In this document: piece after piece, positions 19,649 through 28,912 of the stretch | How the letters are laid out: each line of letters starts with the position of its first letter | How positions within the stretch are numbered: the first letter of the stretch is position 1 | DNA from: Atopobium fossor DSM 15642 | GTDB taxonomy: Bacteria > Actinomycetota > Coriobacteriia > Coriobacteriales > Atopobiaceae | Assembly: GCF_000483125.1 (NCBI RefSeq) | Contig: NZ_KI519553.1 | Coordinates: forward strand, 717,124-781,123 | Direction of reading: 5' to 3' | Length of the DNA stretch: 64,000 nt | Position numbers and translations under genes: made by a program | Notes under the pieces: generated by a model | What the model saw: the letters and a program-made list of their open reading frames with translations, nothing else | Databases searched by the model: none | What the model was told of the DNA's origin: nothing

Positions 19649-20695
19649 TTACTGGCCTGCACTTTGAATAAAACCGCCCGACAAAGCATTAGCATCAAGA
19701 ACGCGCGCGCAACCATTTACAACGTTCTCGAGAGCCGTAGGGCTTACATTTACAGGGACGCCCGTCTCATCACGCAAGCGAGAATCAAGACCGCGTAGCA
19801 TACCTCCGCCACCCGTAAGCAAAATGCCGTAATACATAAGATCGCTTGCAAGATCTGGAGGCGTTACATCCAAAGCATCCTTAACTGCCTTGGTAACCTC
19901 GTCTAGAGGCCTATCCAGCGCACGACGAATTTCCTCAGATTCAATACGTACAGATTTGGGAAGACCATTTATAACATCGCGACCATTTACCTCAACGTCA
20001 AGCTCTTCGCGTAGCGGAGCAGCAGAACCAACCTTAATCTTAATGTCTTCTGCAGTGCGCTCACCAATGGATAGGTTATAGGCGTCACGAACATGCTCAA
20101 GAATGGTTTGATCAAATTCATCACCAGCAGTACGGATGGACTGAGAAACAACAATGCCGCCCATAGCAATAACAGCCACCTCGGTGGTGCCACCACCAAT
20201 GTCTACAACCATAGAGCCCGTTGGATCTTCAATGGGAAGATCTGCACCAATAGCTGCCGCCATTGGCTCTTCAATAAGATAAGCCTGACGCGCACCAGCA
20301 GAAATAGTTGCTTCAAATACGGCACGCTTTTCTACAGAGGTAACGCCAGAAGGAACACAAACAACAACACGCGGACGCGGAGACCACGGATAATGGCGAG
20401 ACCCACGGGCTTTCTCGATAAAGTAGCGAAGCATAACTTCGGTTACATCAAAGTCTGCAATAACGCCATCCTTAAGCGGACGTACTGCCATGATAGACCC
20501 AGGAGTACGACCAACCATGCGTTTTGCATCTGCACCAACAGCTAGCACTCGCTCAGCATCTTTATCAATTGCAACAACCGAGGGCTCGTTTAGAACAATA
20601 CCCTGGCCTCGAACGGATACCAGCGTATTTGCGGTACCCAAATCAATAGCAAGATCGCCGCCATATTCACTAAATAAAGAATCGAAAAAGGACAT
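19649..20695 (-). CDS. mreB: rod shape-determining protein MreB (actin homologue)
   Basis: MreB polymerises under the membrane and directs lateral wall synthesis. Actin-fold motifs are clear: DLAIDLGTANTLV (phosphate 1), VVDIGGGTTEVAVI (phosphate 2) and LTGGGGMLRGLDSRL (adenosine). I start at ATG 20695 (MSFFDSLFS), 8 bases after a GAAGGA site, giving 348 residues, the usual length. It heads mreB-mreC-mreD-mrdA-rodA. Confidence 0.97.
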   Translation of the reverse strand: MSFFDSLFSEYGGDLAIDLGTANTLVSVRGQGIVLNEPSVVAIDKDAERVLAVGADAKRMVGRTPGSIMAVRPLKDGVIADFDVTEVMLRYFIEKARGSRHYPWSPRPRVVVCVPSGVTSVEKRAVFEATISAGARQAYLIEEPMAAAIGADLPIEDPTGSMVVDIGGGTTEVAVIAMGGIVVSQSIRTAGDEFDQTILEHVRDAYNLSIGERTAEDIKIKVGSAAPLREELDVEVNGRDVINGLPKSVRIESEEIRRALDRPLDEVTKAVKDALDVTPPDLASDLMYYGILLTGGGGMLRGLDSRLRDETGVPVNVSPTALENVVNGCARVLDANALSGGFIQSAGQ

Positions 20696-20766
20696 GTTGT
20701 TGTATCCTTCAAACGTATTTTTACAACCATACACACTCAGATAAATACGAACGATACATTACGTTA

Positions 20767-22212
20767 CTACTCGTCAGAACTTGATGTATCAGTGCTTGCT
20801 GCTTTTGTGGAAGCAGCATCAGTGCTTGCGGTACTTGCAGACTCAGTATTTGCTTCCTGCGTGTTTGCGGTATCAGAAGAGGCCTCTTGCGTATCAGAAC
20901 TAATAGCAATGTTATTACCATGAGTTGCTTGAGAGGCATAACTTGTACTAACAGCAGTAACCTTCCAAGAAATGCCATCACGAATCAAATCAATGGTGTA
21001 ATCCTGGGTGCCACCCTCTGGAAGTGTTGCGGTTACGTACACCTTAGAAGAGCTCATGGAGCGGTCTACGCCACCAACAGAAACCTTGGCCCCAACAGGC
21101 AAGCTAGAAACAATTTCTTGTTGCTGATCAGCAGAAAGAGAACTATTCAAATACTGAGAAGCCTGACCTGAGCTTGATACAGAATCAAACATCTGAGTCA
21201 CAATGCTTTCCTGTGTAGGATAGCCATAGCCCTTATAAAACGCTACGCCACCCGCAGCAGCTACCAACAGCAGCAAGATGAACAGGGTAATAAAAATCTT
21301 ACGACCAATATGGCGATGTTTGCGACGAACCTTACGATTGCCCTTCTCAGCTTCAATAAGATCAGACTCACTCACCGAGAAGAAACCGGTGTCTTCAGGA
21401 GAAGGCATCATTTCGCCAGATTTACCCAAGGGATCCAAGGGATCATAGGAGCCAGTGCCTGCATAGCCAGCAGCCTCCAAAAATGCATCGGTCTCTGAAG
21501 GTTGGGTGCCAGTAAGCGCACTCAAGGCTTTTTGCGCTGCAGCATATGCTGCCTGTTGCTCGCCAGTCAGCTCGTAGCTACCATCTGCCAGTGCATGACC
21601 AAAGGCATCAAGGGCTTCCGACATGCGATTTGCAGCAACATATGCATCGCCCAGCTGGGCATAAATAGCATTTTGATTAGCAGCAGGAGTTGAAAAGTCC
21701 AATGCCGTACGATAAGCCTCCACTGCATCAATGGGACGACCAAGCTGCATAAAGCAGCCACCCAAACTGGTAAGAGCACTTGCTGGATTGGGATTTGTTT
21801 CATCAATTGCAGCATTACGATATGCAATACCAGCATCACGAACATTACCCATTGCAAGTTGGGCTGCACCTAGAGCTACCTGTGCCTTGTAAGGAGTTGT
21901 GTACTCAGAATCTTGCAAAGCAGCATTGAGAACATCCACAGCCTCCTGACTACGGCCTGCGGCTAATAACGCACGACCTTGGTTGCACAGCAAAGCACCA
22001 CGCTTGCCGTACGCCTCATCACGCAAGGCATCAGAATAAGCTTGAGCAGCTTCGTCAAAACGACCAAGCTTCATTAAAGAATTACCCTTGAGATGATCGG
22101 CTGCGCCAAACAACTCGCCCGGATCCTTAACAGCTGCCATTGCAAATACAACAGACGACCAATCCCCACGCTGATAGGCAGTACGAGCGGCTTCGAATGC
22201 TTGCTGATCCAT
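20767..22212 (-). CDS. TPR-repeat membrane protein of unknown function
   Basis: The N-terminal 230 residues contain tandem tetratricopeptide-like helices (FEAARTAYQRGDWSSVVFAMAA, LMKLGRFDEAAQAYSDALRD, ALLAAGRSQEAVDVLNAALQD, FMQLGRPIDAVEAYRTAL, YVAANRMSEALDAFGHAL). A basic stretch (RKVRRKHRHIGRK) precedes a single membrane helix near residue 310-330. The outer part includes a small alpha/beta module (about 340-425) and ends in a 50-residue Ser/Thr/Ala/Glu low-complexity tail. The TPR part is therefore probably cytoplasmic and could collect wall-synthesis partners, given mreB 71 bases downstream. No family name recognised. Confidence 0.75.
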   Translation of the reverse strand: MDQQAFEAARTAYQRGDWSSVVFAMAAVKDPGELFGAADHLKGNSLMKLGRFDEAAQAYSDALRDEAYGKRGALLCNQGRALLAAGRSQEAVDVLNAALQDSEYTTPYKAQVALGAAQLAMGNVRDAGIAYRNAAIDETNPNPASALTSLGGCFMQLGRPIDAVEAYRTALDFSTPAANQNAIYAQLGDAYVAANRMSEALDAFGHALADGSYELTGEQQAAYAAAQKALSALTGTQPSETDAFLEAAGYAGTGSYDPLDPLGKSGEMMPSPEDTGFFSVSESDLIEAEKGNRKVRRKHRHIGRKIFITLFILLLLVAAAGGVAFYKGYGYPTQESIVTQMFDSVSSSGQASQYLNSSLSADQQQEIVSSLPVGAKVSVGGVDRSMSSSKVYVTATLPEGGTQDYTIDLIRDGISWKVTAVSTSYASQATHGNNIAISSDTQEASSDTANTQEANTESASTASTDAASTKAASTDTSSSDE

Positions 22213-22252
22213 ATTGCTCCTTCGATTATGCTACAAAAACAAGAACAAAGAG

Positions 22253-22801
22253 CTATGCCTTGTCGTGCTCAATACGAACAGATTCAATTACATCTCCCGC
22301 ACGCAAAGATGCAATCACATCAAATCCGTCAATTGTCTGACCAAAAACAGTGTACCCACTATCCAAATTATGCTGTGGACCTAAACAGAAATAAAACTGA
22401 GAGCCCGCAGAGTCTGGCATCATGGAGCGAGCCATAGCCAAAGCACCATCTTCATGGCTGTTATGAGGGTTTGTATCATACTCGTGCTTAATACAATAAC
22501 CAGGACCACCAGTACCAGGCATACCAAACTCACCAGACTTACCAGCTGCAACTTCTTCACTGGTAAGATCACGCGTGTTAGGACAACCTCCCTGGATAAC
22601 AAAACCGGGAACATAGCGATGGAACTTAAGGTCATCATAAAACCCAGATTCTGCCAACTCGCACAAGTTACCAACATGAATGGGAGCGCCTGCTCCATCT
22701 AATTTAACGCGAATAGTACCCTTGCTGGTGGTAAACACAGCTATCTCGTCACCAACAACCTTGTACTCAGGCGTATGCAGTGGATCTCCAAACAAACTCA
22801 T
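22253..22801 (-). CDS. peptidyl-prolyl cis-trans isomerase, cyclophilin type
   Basis: This protein folds proline-containing chains. The cyclophilin motifs are visible: FHRYVPGFVIQGGCPN, then MARSMMPDSAGSQFYFCLGP and GYTVFGQTIDGFDVI. With 182 residues and no signal peptide it is a cytoplasmic single-domain enzyme. Unlike PpiB of E. coli it has an extended loop with RDLTSEEVAAGKSGEFGMPGTGGPGYCIKHE. It starts with a spacer of about ten bases behind AAGGAG. Confidence 0.92.
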   Translation of the reverse strand: MSLFGDPLHTPEYKVVGDEIAVFTTSKGTIRVKLDGAGAPIHVGNLCELAESGFYDDLKFHRYVPGFVIQGGCPNTRDLTSEEVAAGKSGEFGMPGTGGPGYCIKHEYDTNPHNSHEDGALAMARSMMPDSAGSQFYFCLGPQHNLDSGYTVFGQTIDGFDVIASLRAGDVIESVRIEHDKA

Positions 22802-22946
22802 TTGGGCAACACTCCTTCACTATAGGTATCCGAATTAGTTTACCAGCACATAAAGCTGTTCACACTTTGTGCAGAACGTCTCGCACGGACAAAATAAGCT
22901 CATTACACAAGTCTGTGCAATACCAGAGTTAAAATGCAAGATAAAC

Positions 22947-24218
22947 CTACGATTCCGGATTCCAACTTTCATAGTTCTGTTCAAAGAGCGATTTATAAGC
23001 CTCTTGGCTCGAACCATTTTGGGACGAACGAAGAATTGACATAATATTAGTTTTATCGGCAGACGGATTTTCCGACGATAAAACCTCCTGCCATGCCTTA
23101 TTAACAATATCGAGGCGGTTACGCAGATAATTACCAAGGGTTCCCATGTTGTTAATCTGAGTCACATAGGTACCTGTAGTAGTATCAAGTGCCTGAATCT
23201 CCGAAATAAGATTGCTTGTTTGATATGAAAGAGATTTGGCCTCATCCGCTGCTTTTTTAATAGCATCCGTATCGGAGCTAAATGCTATCGAACTGAATGA
23301 ATCCACATTCTTATTAGTTTTCTGAGCGAGCTCACCTAGTTTTTTATAATCTTCAACAAGTTTTTTGTACGTTTGCTCGTCAGCAGACTCTACGTGAGTG
23401 GTGGCAGCTGTAGTATCTGAATCTTGACCAGCAAGTTTTTCCTTTACACCAGGAAAACCAGCTTTTGACGTGTCTGCCTCTGTAGATTTTTGTGTGGTAT
23501 AGCCATTGGGTGCCCAAGGATGAGTGAAATACAAAACAGCACAACCTACCAGTAATAACGATGCAACAGCGGCTGTTGCTACCGTACGTAAACTCGGAAG
23601 ATTTTCAAATGCATACCCATTACTAGAATTTGCAGGAAGCGCGCTCGCAATGCGTGGGATGGCATTGGTTTGTTCTGATTCAGATGGTTGAGGCTCATCA
23701 TCTTGGCTGGTTGAAGCATCCAAATGAGTCAGACTGTCAAGATCATCAAGGTCATCCAGCTCATCTAAAGAAGAGTTGCTATCAGAACTTGAATTAACAA
23801 TCGCAGCCTTTGCTACAGTTTCTGCCTCAGACATGTTAGATGGTTCGAGTGAAGGCAGATCCCCCAATAAAGTGGAGCGAGTAAGTTGCTCTGGCGTGTT
23901 AGCACTTAGTGCATCTGCAGGGGTATTGTCGGATACAGAAACTGTTTGGGATGAGATACCTGATGCAGATTCACTGCTCTTCTTGTCCTCAAGCACGGAA
24001 TCTGCAGTAGATTTGATAGACATTACAGACTGTTTGTTTGTAACAGGCATGCCGCAAGAAGGACACGAACTCATGTCATTGGGAATCAAAGCTCCACAGG
24101 TTTTGCAATAGGTACCATCCAACTTGGGCAGCCGCATAGTGAGTTCCAAAGTTGAATGGCAGGCCGGACAGACCGATAAATCGTCTGCAATATGTGTGCC
24201 GCAGTAGGGGCAAATCAC
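22947..24218 (-). CDS. zinc-ribbon membrane protein of unknown function
   Basis: Two zinc ribbons open the protein: CPYCGTH with CPACHS, and CKTCG with CPSCG, within the first 57 residues. A long Ser/Asp-rich low-complexity linker follows (about 60-205, including LDELDDLDDLDSL). One membrane helix lies at about 215-238. The C-terminal part (about 265-420) is helical with coiled-coil character. The start is GTG 24218 with GGAGGA six bases before it. The arrangement (cytoplasmic ribbon, linker, helix, outer helical domain) resembles zinc-ribbon membrane proteins of unknown role common in Gram-positives. Confidence 0.72.
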   Translation of the reverse strand: MICPYCGTHIADDLSVCPACHSTLELTMRLPKLDGTYCKTCGALIPNDMSSCPSCGMPVTNKQSVMSIKSTADSVLEDKKSSESASGISSQTVSVSDNTPADALSANTPEQLTRSTLLGDLPSLEPSNMSEAETVAKAAIVNSSSDSNSSLDELDDLDDLDSLTHLDASTSQDDEPQPSESEQTNAIPRIASALPANSSNGYAFENLPSLRTVATAAVASLLLVGCAVLYFTHPWAPNGYTTQKSTEADTSKAGFPGVKEKLAGQDSDTTAATTHVESADEQTYKKLVEDYKKLGELAQKTNKNVDSFSSIAFSSDTDAIKKAADEAKSLSYQTSNLISEIQALDTTTGTYVTQINNMGTLGNYLRNRLDIVNKAWQEVLSSENPSADKTNIMSILRSSQNGSSQEAYKSLFEQNYESWNPES

Positions 24219-24243
24219 GTGAGTCCTCCAGCAAACAAGCAGG

Positions 24244-24320
24244 TGGTGCCCTCAGTGGGGATCGAACCCACGACCTTTCGCTCCGGAGGCGAACGCTCTA
24301 ATCCACTGAGCTATGAGGGC
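24244..24320 (-). tRNA. tRNA-Arg, anticodon CCG
   Basis: The reverse strand folds as a full cloverleaf. The acceptor GCCCTCA pairs with TGAGGGC, a D-arm with GCTC/GAGC follows, and the anticodon stem TTCGC/GCGAA holds the loop CTCCGGA. The T-arm is GTGGG-TTCGATC-CCCAC. Loop positions 34-36 read CCG, which decodes CGG arginine codons. The 3' CCA is encoded in the genome. Confidence 0.97.
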
Positions 24321-24459
24321 ATGTAGGAGTTAAGTATAACCCGAGAAATGTTACACCAACGTTTACGATACCAAGCTCAGAACATTTGAGCATGAAATAC
24401 GTAGTATTATCTGATAAATACATAGAATATTTTTACGATTTTTGCAGATAGAGAGCACA

Positions 24460-25335
24460 ATGACAGATAGTTCTGGGGCACACACGGTAGGTATTTTAAG
24501 TCTAGGCTTAATTGGTGGTTCATTTGCAAAGGCCTTTGTTCGTGGTGGTTATACCGTATATGCCTACGATGTGGTTCGTTCGGTTATGTGTGAGGCACTG
24601 GCAGATGGTATTGCCGGTGAACTTAACGAGAAAACCATCGGAGCTTGCGAACTTATTGTACTAGCAGGCTATCCTGAAGTATGTGTTCGATGGCTTGAAG
24701 CACATGCACACAACATTGCATCCCACACCCTAGTTATAGACACAGCTGGTGTTAAACGCAGTTTATGTACTGCCTGTAACCGCATTGCAGCTGGTCACAG
24801 CTGGACCTTTATTGGATGCCATCCCATGGCTGGTACTCAATTTTCTGGTTATGGCAAAGCTCGTGCCAATATGTTTGTAAACGCTCCACTCGTAGTATGT
24901 TTGCCGCAAAACATTACGCCTAACCCTACAGATACAAGCAACAAGAGCATTTGTGCACGTCTACGTGAATTGCTCGAACCCTGTGGTTTTGCGTCCTTCA
25001 CCAGTGCAACTCCAGATTTTCATGATGAGCAAATTGCCTATACCAGCCAACTTGCACATGTGGTTTCCAATGCTTATGTAAAAAGTCCTGCCGCTCAAGC
25101 TCACAAAGGCTTCTCGGCAGGGTCATACAAAGATCTCACACGTGTAGCGCGCTTAAACGCAACCATGTGGACTGAGCTTTTTTTGGACAACGCAGATAAC
25201 TTATCTTCCGAGATAGAAACCCTTATTCAGAATCTACAAGCATACAAAGATGCGCTCGATACAGCCGATGCCAATGCCCTTCATGCCCTACTCGAAGAAG
25301 GCGATCGCCTGAAGAGAGAAGCTGAAGCACGATGA
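24460..25335 (+). CDS. tyrA: prephenate dehydrogenase
   Basis: TyrA converts prephenate to 4-hydroxyphenylpyruvate, the precursor of tyrosine, with NAD(P). The Rossmann motif VGILSLGLIGGSFAKAF is at residues about 10-26, and FIGCHPMAGTQFSGY and the QIAYTSQLAHVVSNAY helix match the family. ATG 24460 is preferred; an upstream TTG at 24442 is in frame, and neither has a strong ribosome site. There is no fused chorismate mutase or ACT domain. It opens the aromatic cassette and overlaps aroB by 4 bases. Confidence 0.93.
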   Translation: MTDSSGAHTVGILSLGLIGGSFAKAFVRGGYTVYAYDVVRSVMCEALADGIAGELNEKTIGACELIVLAGYPEVCVRWLEAHAHNIASHTLVIDTAGVKRSLCTACNRIAAGHSWTFIGCHPMAGTQFSGYGKARANMFVNAPLVVCLPQNITPNPTDTSNKSICARLRELLEPCGFASFTSATPDFHDEQIAYTSQLAHVVSNAYVKSPAAQAHKGFSAGSYKDLTRVARLNATMWTELFLDNADNLSSEIETLIQNLQAYKDALDTADANALHALLEEGDRLKREAEAR

Positions 25336-26414
25336 ATACTACGATTACTGTTACTACCCCCTCAGTCAGCTATAACGTACATGTAGGTACTAAACTGCTG
25401 GAACAAGTGGGTAGTATTGCACATACGGTTAATGCCGGCACGCGCGCATTTATTATCACGGACAGCAATGTAGGACCTCTTTATGTGGATTGTGTTGCAC
25501 ACTCTCTGAATACTGCAGGCTACACGGTTTTCTCGGCAGTATTTGATGCTGGCGAGAAATCCAAGCATTTTGGTACATTATCTGAACTGTTAGAACGCAT
25601 TGCCGCAGCAGAACTTTCCCGTAAAGACCTTATTGTTGCCTTGGGCGGTGGCGTATGTGGAGACATGGCTGGTTTATGCGCAGCCTTATATCTGCGTGGT
25701 ATAGATGTGGTGCAAGTTCCCACCTCTTTGCTTGCCATGGTTGATTCCTCCGTTGGTGGAAAAACAGCCATTGACTTGCAGGCGGGTAAAAATCTTGTAG
25801 GCGCTTTTTTACAACCCAAGGCCGTCATAGCAGATGTAGACACTCTAACAACCATCTCTTCAGAGCTGTTCCGCGATAGCTGTGGTGAGGTTATTAAACA
25901 TGCCGTTATTGCAGATAAGTCTTTGTTTGACCAGCTTATAGTCCATCCCCTCACATCTGCAAACTACAGTACGCAAGAGCTTGTGAATATCATCGCTCGA
26001 AATGTGCAAATAAAAAGCAAGGTAATTCAGGCTGATGAAAAAGAACAAGGTATGCGCCAAATTCTTAACCTTGGCCACACGCTTGGACATGCTATTGAGG
26101 CTGCAAGTAACTTTAGTCTTGGACACGGTAGCAGTGTAGCAGCTGGCTTGTGTTGCGTGGTTCGTGGTGCCAGCAAGTTTGGCTGGTGTGATCCCCAACT
26201 AGTAAAATCCATTGAATGCATTACACAAGCGCATGGCTTACCAAGTAACACAGATATTGACCATAACAGCTTGTTTAAATTTGCTACACACGACAAAAAA
26301 CGCGCCTCTCAAAGCGTTAATCTTATAGTTCCTACCGCAATCGGAAATGTAGAAATTAAAACAATTTCCTTAGCTCAGCTACGCAAACTCATAGATGCTG
26401 GCTGTGGTAAATAG
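25332..26414 (+). CDS. aroB: 3-dehydroquinate synthase
   Basis: AroB closes DAHP to 3-dehydroquinate, step two of the shikimate pathway, using NAD and a metal. The sequence shows DAGEKSKHFGTLSELLERI, VALGGGVCGDMAGLCAALYLRGIDVVQVPTSLLAMVDSSVGGKTAID and LNLGHTLGHAIEA, which carries metal-binding His residues. Length 360 is normal. The start ATG overlaps the tyrA stop in an ATGA arrangement. Confidence 0.97.
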   Translation: MNTTITVTTPSVSYNVHVGTKLLEQVGSIAHTVNAGTRAFIITDSNVGPLYVDCVAHSLNTAGYTVFSAVFDAGEKSKHFGTLSELLERIAAAELSRKDLIVALGGGVCGDMAGLCAALYLRGIDVVQVPTSLLAMVDSSVGGKTAIDLQAGKNLVGAFLQPKAVIADVDTLTTISSELFRDSCGEVIKHAVIADKSLFDQLIVHPLTSANYSTQELVNIIARNVQIKSKVIQADEKEQGMRQILNLGHTLGHAIEAASNFSLGHGSSVAAGLCCVVRGASKFGWCDPQLVKSIECITQAHGLPSNTDIDHNSLFKFATHDKKRASQSVNLIVPTAIGNVEIKTISLAQLRKLIDAGCGK

Positions 26415-26424
26415 AAGGAGCATG

Positions 26425-27741
26425 ATGGACATTCTTATTACGCCACATGAGCTCACCGGTTCCGTTGATGCCATTTCTTCCAAATCGGTTGCTCATCGTT
26501 TACTTATTTGTGCATCTCTCGCCAATAAACCCTGCAATATAGTGTGCAACACCACAAGCGCAGATATTATGGCAACTGTGGAATGTCTTCGTGAGCTTGG
26601 CGCTCGTATTACACGCACGCAAACAGGTTTCAGGGTTGTGCCTATTAAACAGCGCGGCCGTCATTTTTGGAGACCTCGCACCAAGTTAGATTGTCGTGAA
26701 TCTGGCTCTACCCTACGTTTTTTACTACCCGTCATTTGTGCGCTCGGCAACAATGTAGCCATCTCTATGGGCGGAAAATTGCCTCAACGTCCACTTACAC
26801 CTCTTTATGAACAACTCATTGCCGCCGGTGCTCAAATGAGTCCTCAAGGCACCGTCCCCTTTATGGTTTCTGGCTCAATGCGAGCAGGTATTTTTAGAAT
26901 GCCTGGTAATATTTCTTCTCAATATGTAAGTGGCTTGCTTATGGTAGCGCCTCTTTTGGCAGAAACCTTGCAGGTAGTAGTAACTGAGCCTGTAGAATCT
27001 CGTCCTTACATCCAGCTCACTATTAATGCCATGCAGCAATTTGGTGTGCCCGTATCTACCGAACGCACAGTAGAGTTTGACCAAAAAGTTACGATATATA
27101 CCGTAGATGGCTCTGCGCAGTATAGTTCTCCCGAGACAACCTTTGTAGAAGGCGACTGGTCAAACTCTGCTTTTTGGTTATGTGCAGCAGCTCTAGGTGG
27201 TACAGGAATCTGCGTCAATCAACTTAATCTTTCTAGCTGTCAAGGCGACCGCTCTATCATGGCTGCGCTTGCTCGTTTTGGTGCACGTATTTCTCGCAAA
27301 GGCAAATCTGCCGTTGCACTAGCAGATCATATTGATGGCTGTACCTTAGATGTAGCAGACTTTCCAGATTTAGTCCCTCCCCTTGCTGTTGTTGCAGCTT
27401 TGGGTCGTGGAACTACACACCTCACTGGTGCTGGACGCCTGCGTCTTAAAGAATCTGACCGCTTGCAAACAGTATGTAATGGTCTTTGTGCCCTTGGCGC
27501 AAACATCCGTATTCAAGATGACGGTCTTATCATTACAGGCGTGGATCAACTTACCGGTGGAGTGGTAGATGCTGCAAATGATCACCGCATAGCCATGATG
27601 GCTGCTATTGCTGCAATACGCTGCACCAACAACGTTATTATTCGTAAAGCACACTGTGTCAATAAATCTTATCCACACTTCTTTGAAGATTATGCCCAAC
27701 TTGGAGGCCTTGTTGAGAAGCTTGAGGATGTAGAGGACTAA
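26425..27741 (+). CDS. aroA: 3-phosphoshikimate 1-carboxyvinyltransferase (EPSP synthase)
   Basis: AroA adds enolpyruvate from PEP to shikimate 3-phosphate. Family segments seen are SKSVAHRLLICASLA, DCRESGSTLRFLLPVICALG, GKLPQRPL, ISSQYVSGLLMVAPLL, EGDWSNSAFWLCAAALGG and RLKESDRLQ. ATG 26425 is preferred over ATG 26422 because GAAGGAG then has workable spacing; the product has 438 residues. It begins 10 bases after aroB. Confidence 0.97.
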   Translation: MDILITPHELTGSVDAISSKSVAHRLLICASLANKPCNIVCNTTSADIMATVECLRELGARITRTQTGFRVVPIKQRGRHFWRPRTKLDCRESGSTLRFLLPVICALGNNVAISMGGKLPQRPLTPLYEQLIAAGAQMSPQGTVPFMVSGSMRAGIFRMPGNISSQYVSGLLMVAPLLAETLQVVVTEPVESRPYIQLTINAMQQFGVPVSTERTVEFDQKVTIYTVDGSAQYSSPETTFVEGDWSNSAFWLCAAALGGTGICVNQLNLSSCQGDRSIMAALARFGARISRKGKSAVALADHIDGCTLDVADFPDLVPPLAVVAALGRGTTHLTGAGRLRLKESDRLQTVCNGLCALGANIRIQDDGLIITGVDQLTGGVVDAANDHRIAMMAAIAAIRCTNNVIIRKAHCVNKSYPHFFEDYAQLGGLVEKLEDVED

Positions 27742-27743
27742 TC

Positions 27744-28904
27744 ATGGCATCACAGTTTGGTACAAGTGTACAGGTTAACATTTTTGGACAATCCCACTCA
27801 GATGCAATAGGCGTGTGCATAGAAGGACTGCCTGCGGGCTTTTATGTGGATCAACAAACACTGACCAGCTTCATGGCTCGTCGTGCTCCCGGCCAAAGTG
27901 CTTGGTCTACCCCTCGAAAAGAAGCAGACGCTGTGCACTTTGTGTCTGGTCTTAACCCACAAGGCTATACCTGTGGAGCTCCTCTTTGTGCAGTTATTAA
28001 TAACACCAATACACACTCTGCAGATTATGACGAACTTACACGTATACCACGCCCCGGTCACGCGGATTTTCCCGCACAGCAAAAATGGCTTGGCTTTCAA
28101 GATGTGGCAGGTGGCGGACATTTTTCGGGTAGGCTTACAGCACCACTTTGTATTGCTGGCGGTATTGCCATACAAATGCTCGAATCAATGGACATAACAA
28201 TTGCAGCTCATCTTTGTGAAATAGCTGGTATTGCGGACGATAACTTTGCTGCATATGTCAATAACTCAAGTTTTCAGCAAAAACTCCGCGACCAAATGAA
28301 TGCCCTTCACGATGGTCGTAGCTTCCCCGTACTTAACCAAGACATTAGCGTACGTATGCAAGAGGCTATTACACAGGCACGTCATGACCATGATTCTGTT
28401 GGTGGCATTGTTGAATGCGTTGCGACTGGACTACCTGCGGGCATAGGTGGACCTTTATTTGATGGCATTGAATCTGCTATTGCACGTATTGTTTTTGGTA
28501 TTGGTGGTGTAAAAGGTCTGGAATTTGGTCGTGGTTTTGAGGCTTCGCGCATGCGTGGTTCTAAACATAATGATGGCTATCGTATGCACCAGGACGCTAT
28601 CATTCCAACAACTAATAGCGCTGGCGGGAATCTTGGTGGTCTTACCACAGGCGCTCCCCTTCTCTTTAGGATGGCTATTAAACCCACATCTTCCATTGGT
28701 CTTGAACAAGACTCTGTAGATATGCAAAAAAAGACCAACGCCACACTTGCTGTAAAAGGCCGACACGATCCCTGCATTGCTCCTCGTGCCGTTCCCGTTG
28801 CAGAAGCTATCATGGGTATTGCCCTTCTCGATCAACTTGTGTCATATCCATCACAGCACACATTTGACGCAGTTGTAAAGTCCGTTACCGCACAACAAAT
28901 CTAA
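27744..28904 (+). CDS. aroC: chorismate synthase
   Basis: AroC makes chorismate from EPSP with reduced FMN. The protein has the family marks FGQSHSDAIGVCIEGLPAG, RRAPGQSAWSTPRKEADAV, RPGHADF and GGHFSGRLTAP, and the C-terminal RHDPCIAPRAVPVAEA. Length 386 is in range. An AGAGGAC site formed by the end of aroA serves it; the genes are 2 bases apart. Confidence 0.97.
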   Translation: MASQFGTSVQVNIFGQSHSDAIGVCIEGLPAGFYVDQQTLTSFMARRAPGQSAWSTPRKEADAVHFVSGLNPQGYTCGAPLCAVINNTNTHSADYDELTRIPRPGHADFPAQQKWLGFQDVAGGGHFSGRLTAPLCIAGGIAIQMLESMDITIAAHLCEIAGIADDNFAAYVNNSSFQQKLRDQMNALHDGRSFPVLNQDISVRMQEAITQARHDHDSVGGIVECVATGLPAGIGGPLFDGIESAIARIVFGIGGVKGLEFGRGFEASRMRGSKHNDGYRMHQDAIIPTTNSAGGNLGGLTTGAPLLFRMAIKPTSSIGLEQDSVDMQKKTNATLAVKGRHDPCIAPRAVPVAEAIMGIALLDQLVSYPSQHTFDAVVKSVTAQQI

Positions 28905-28912
28905 GGTATCGC

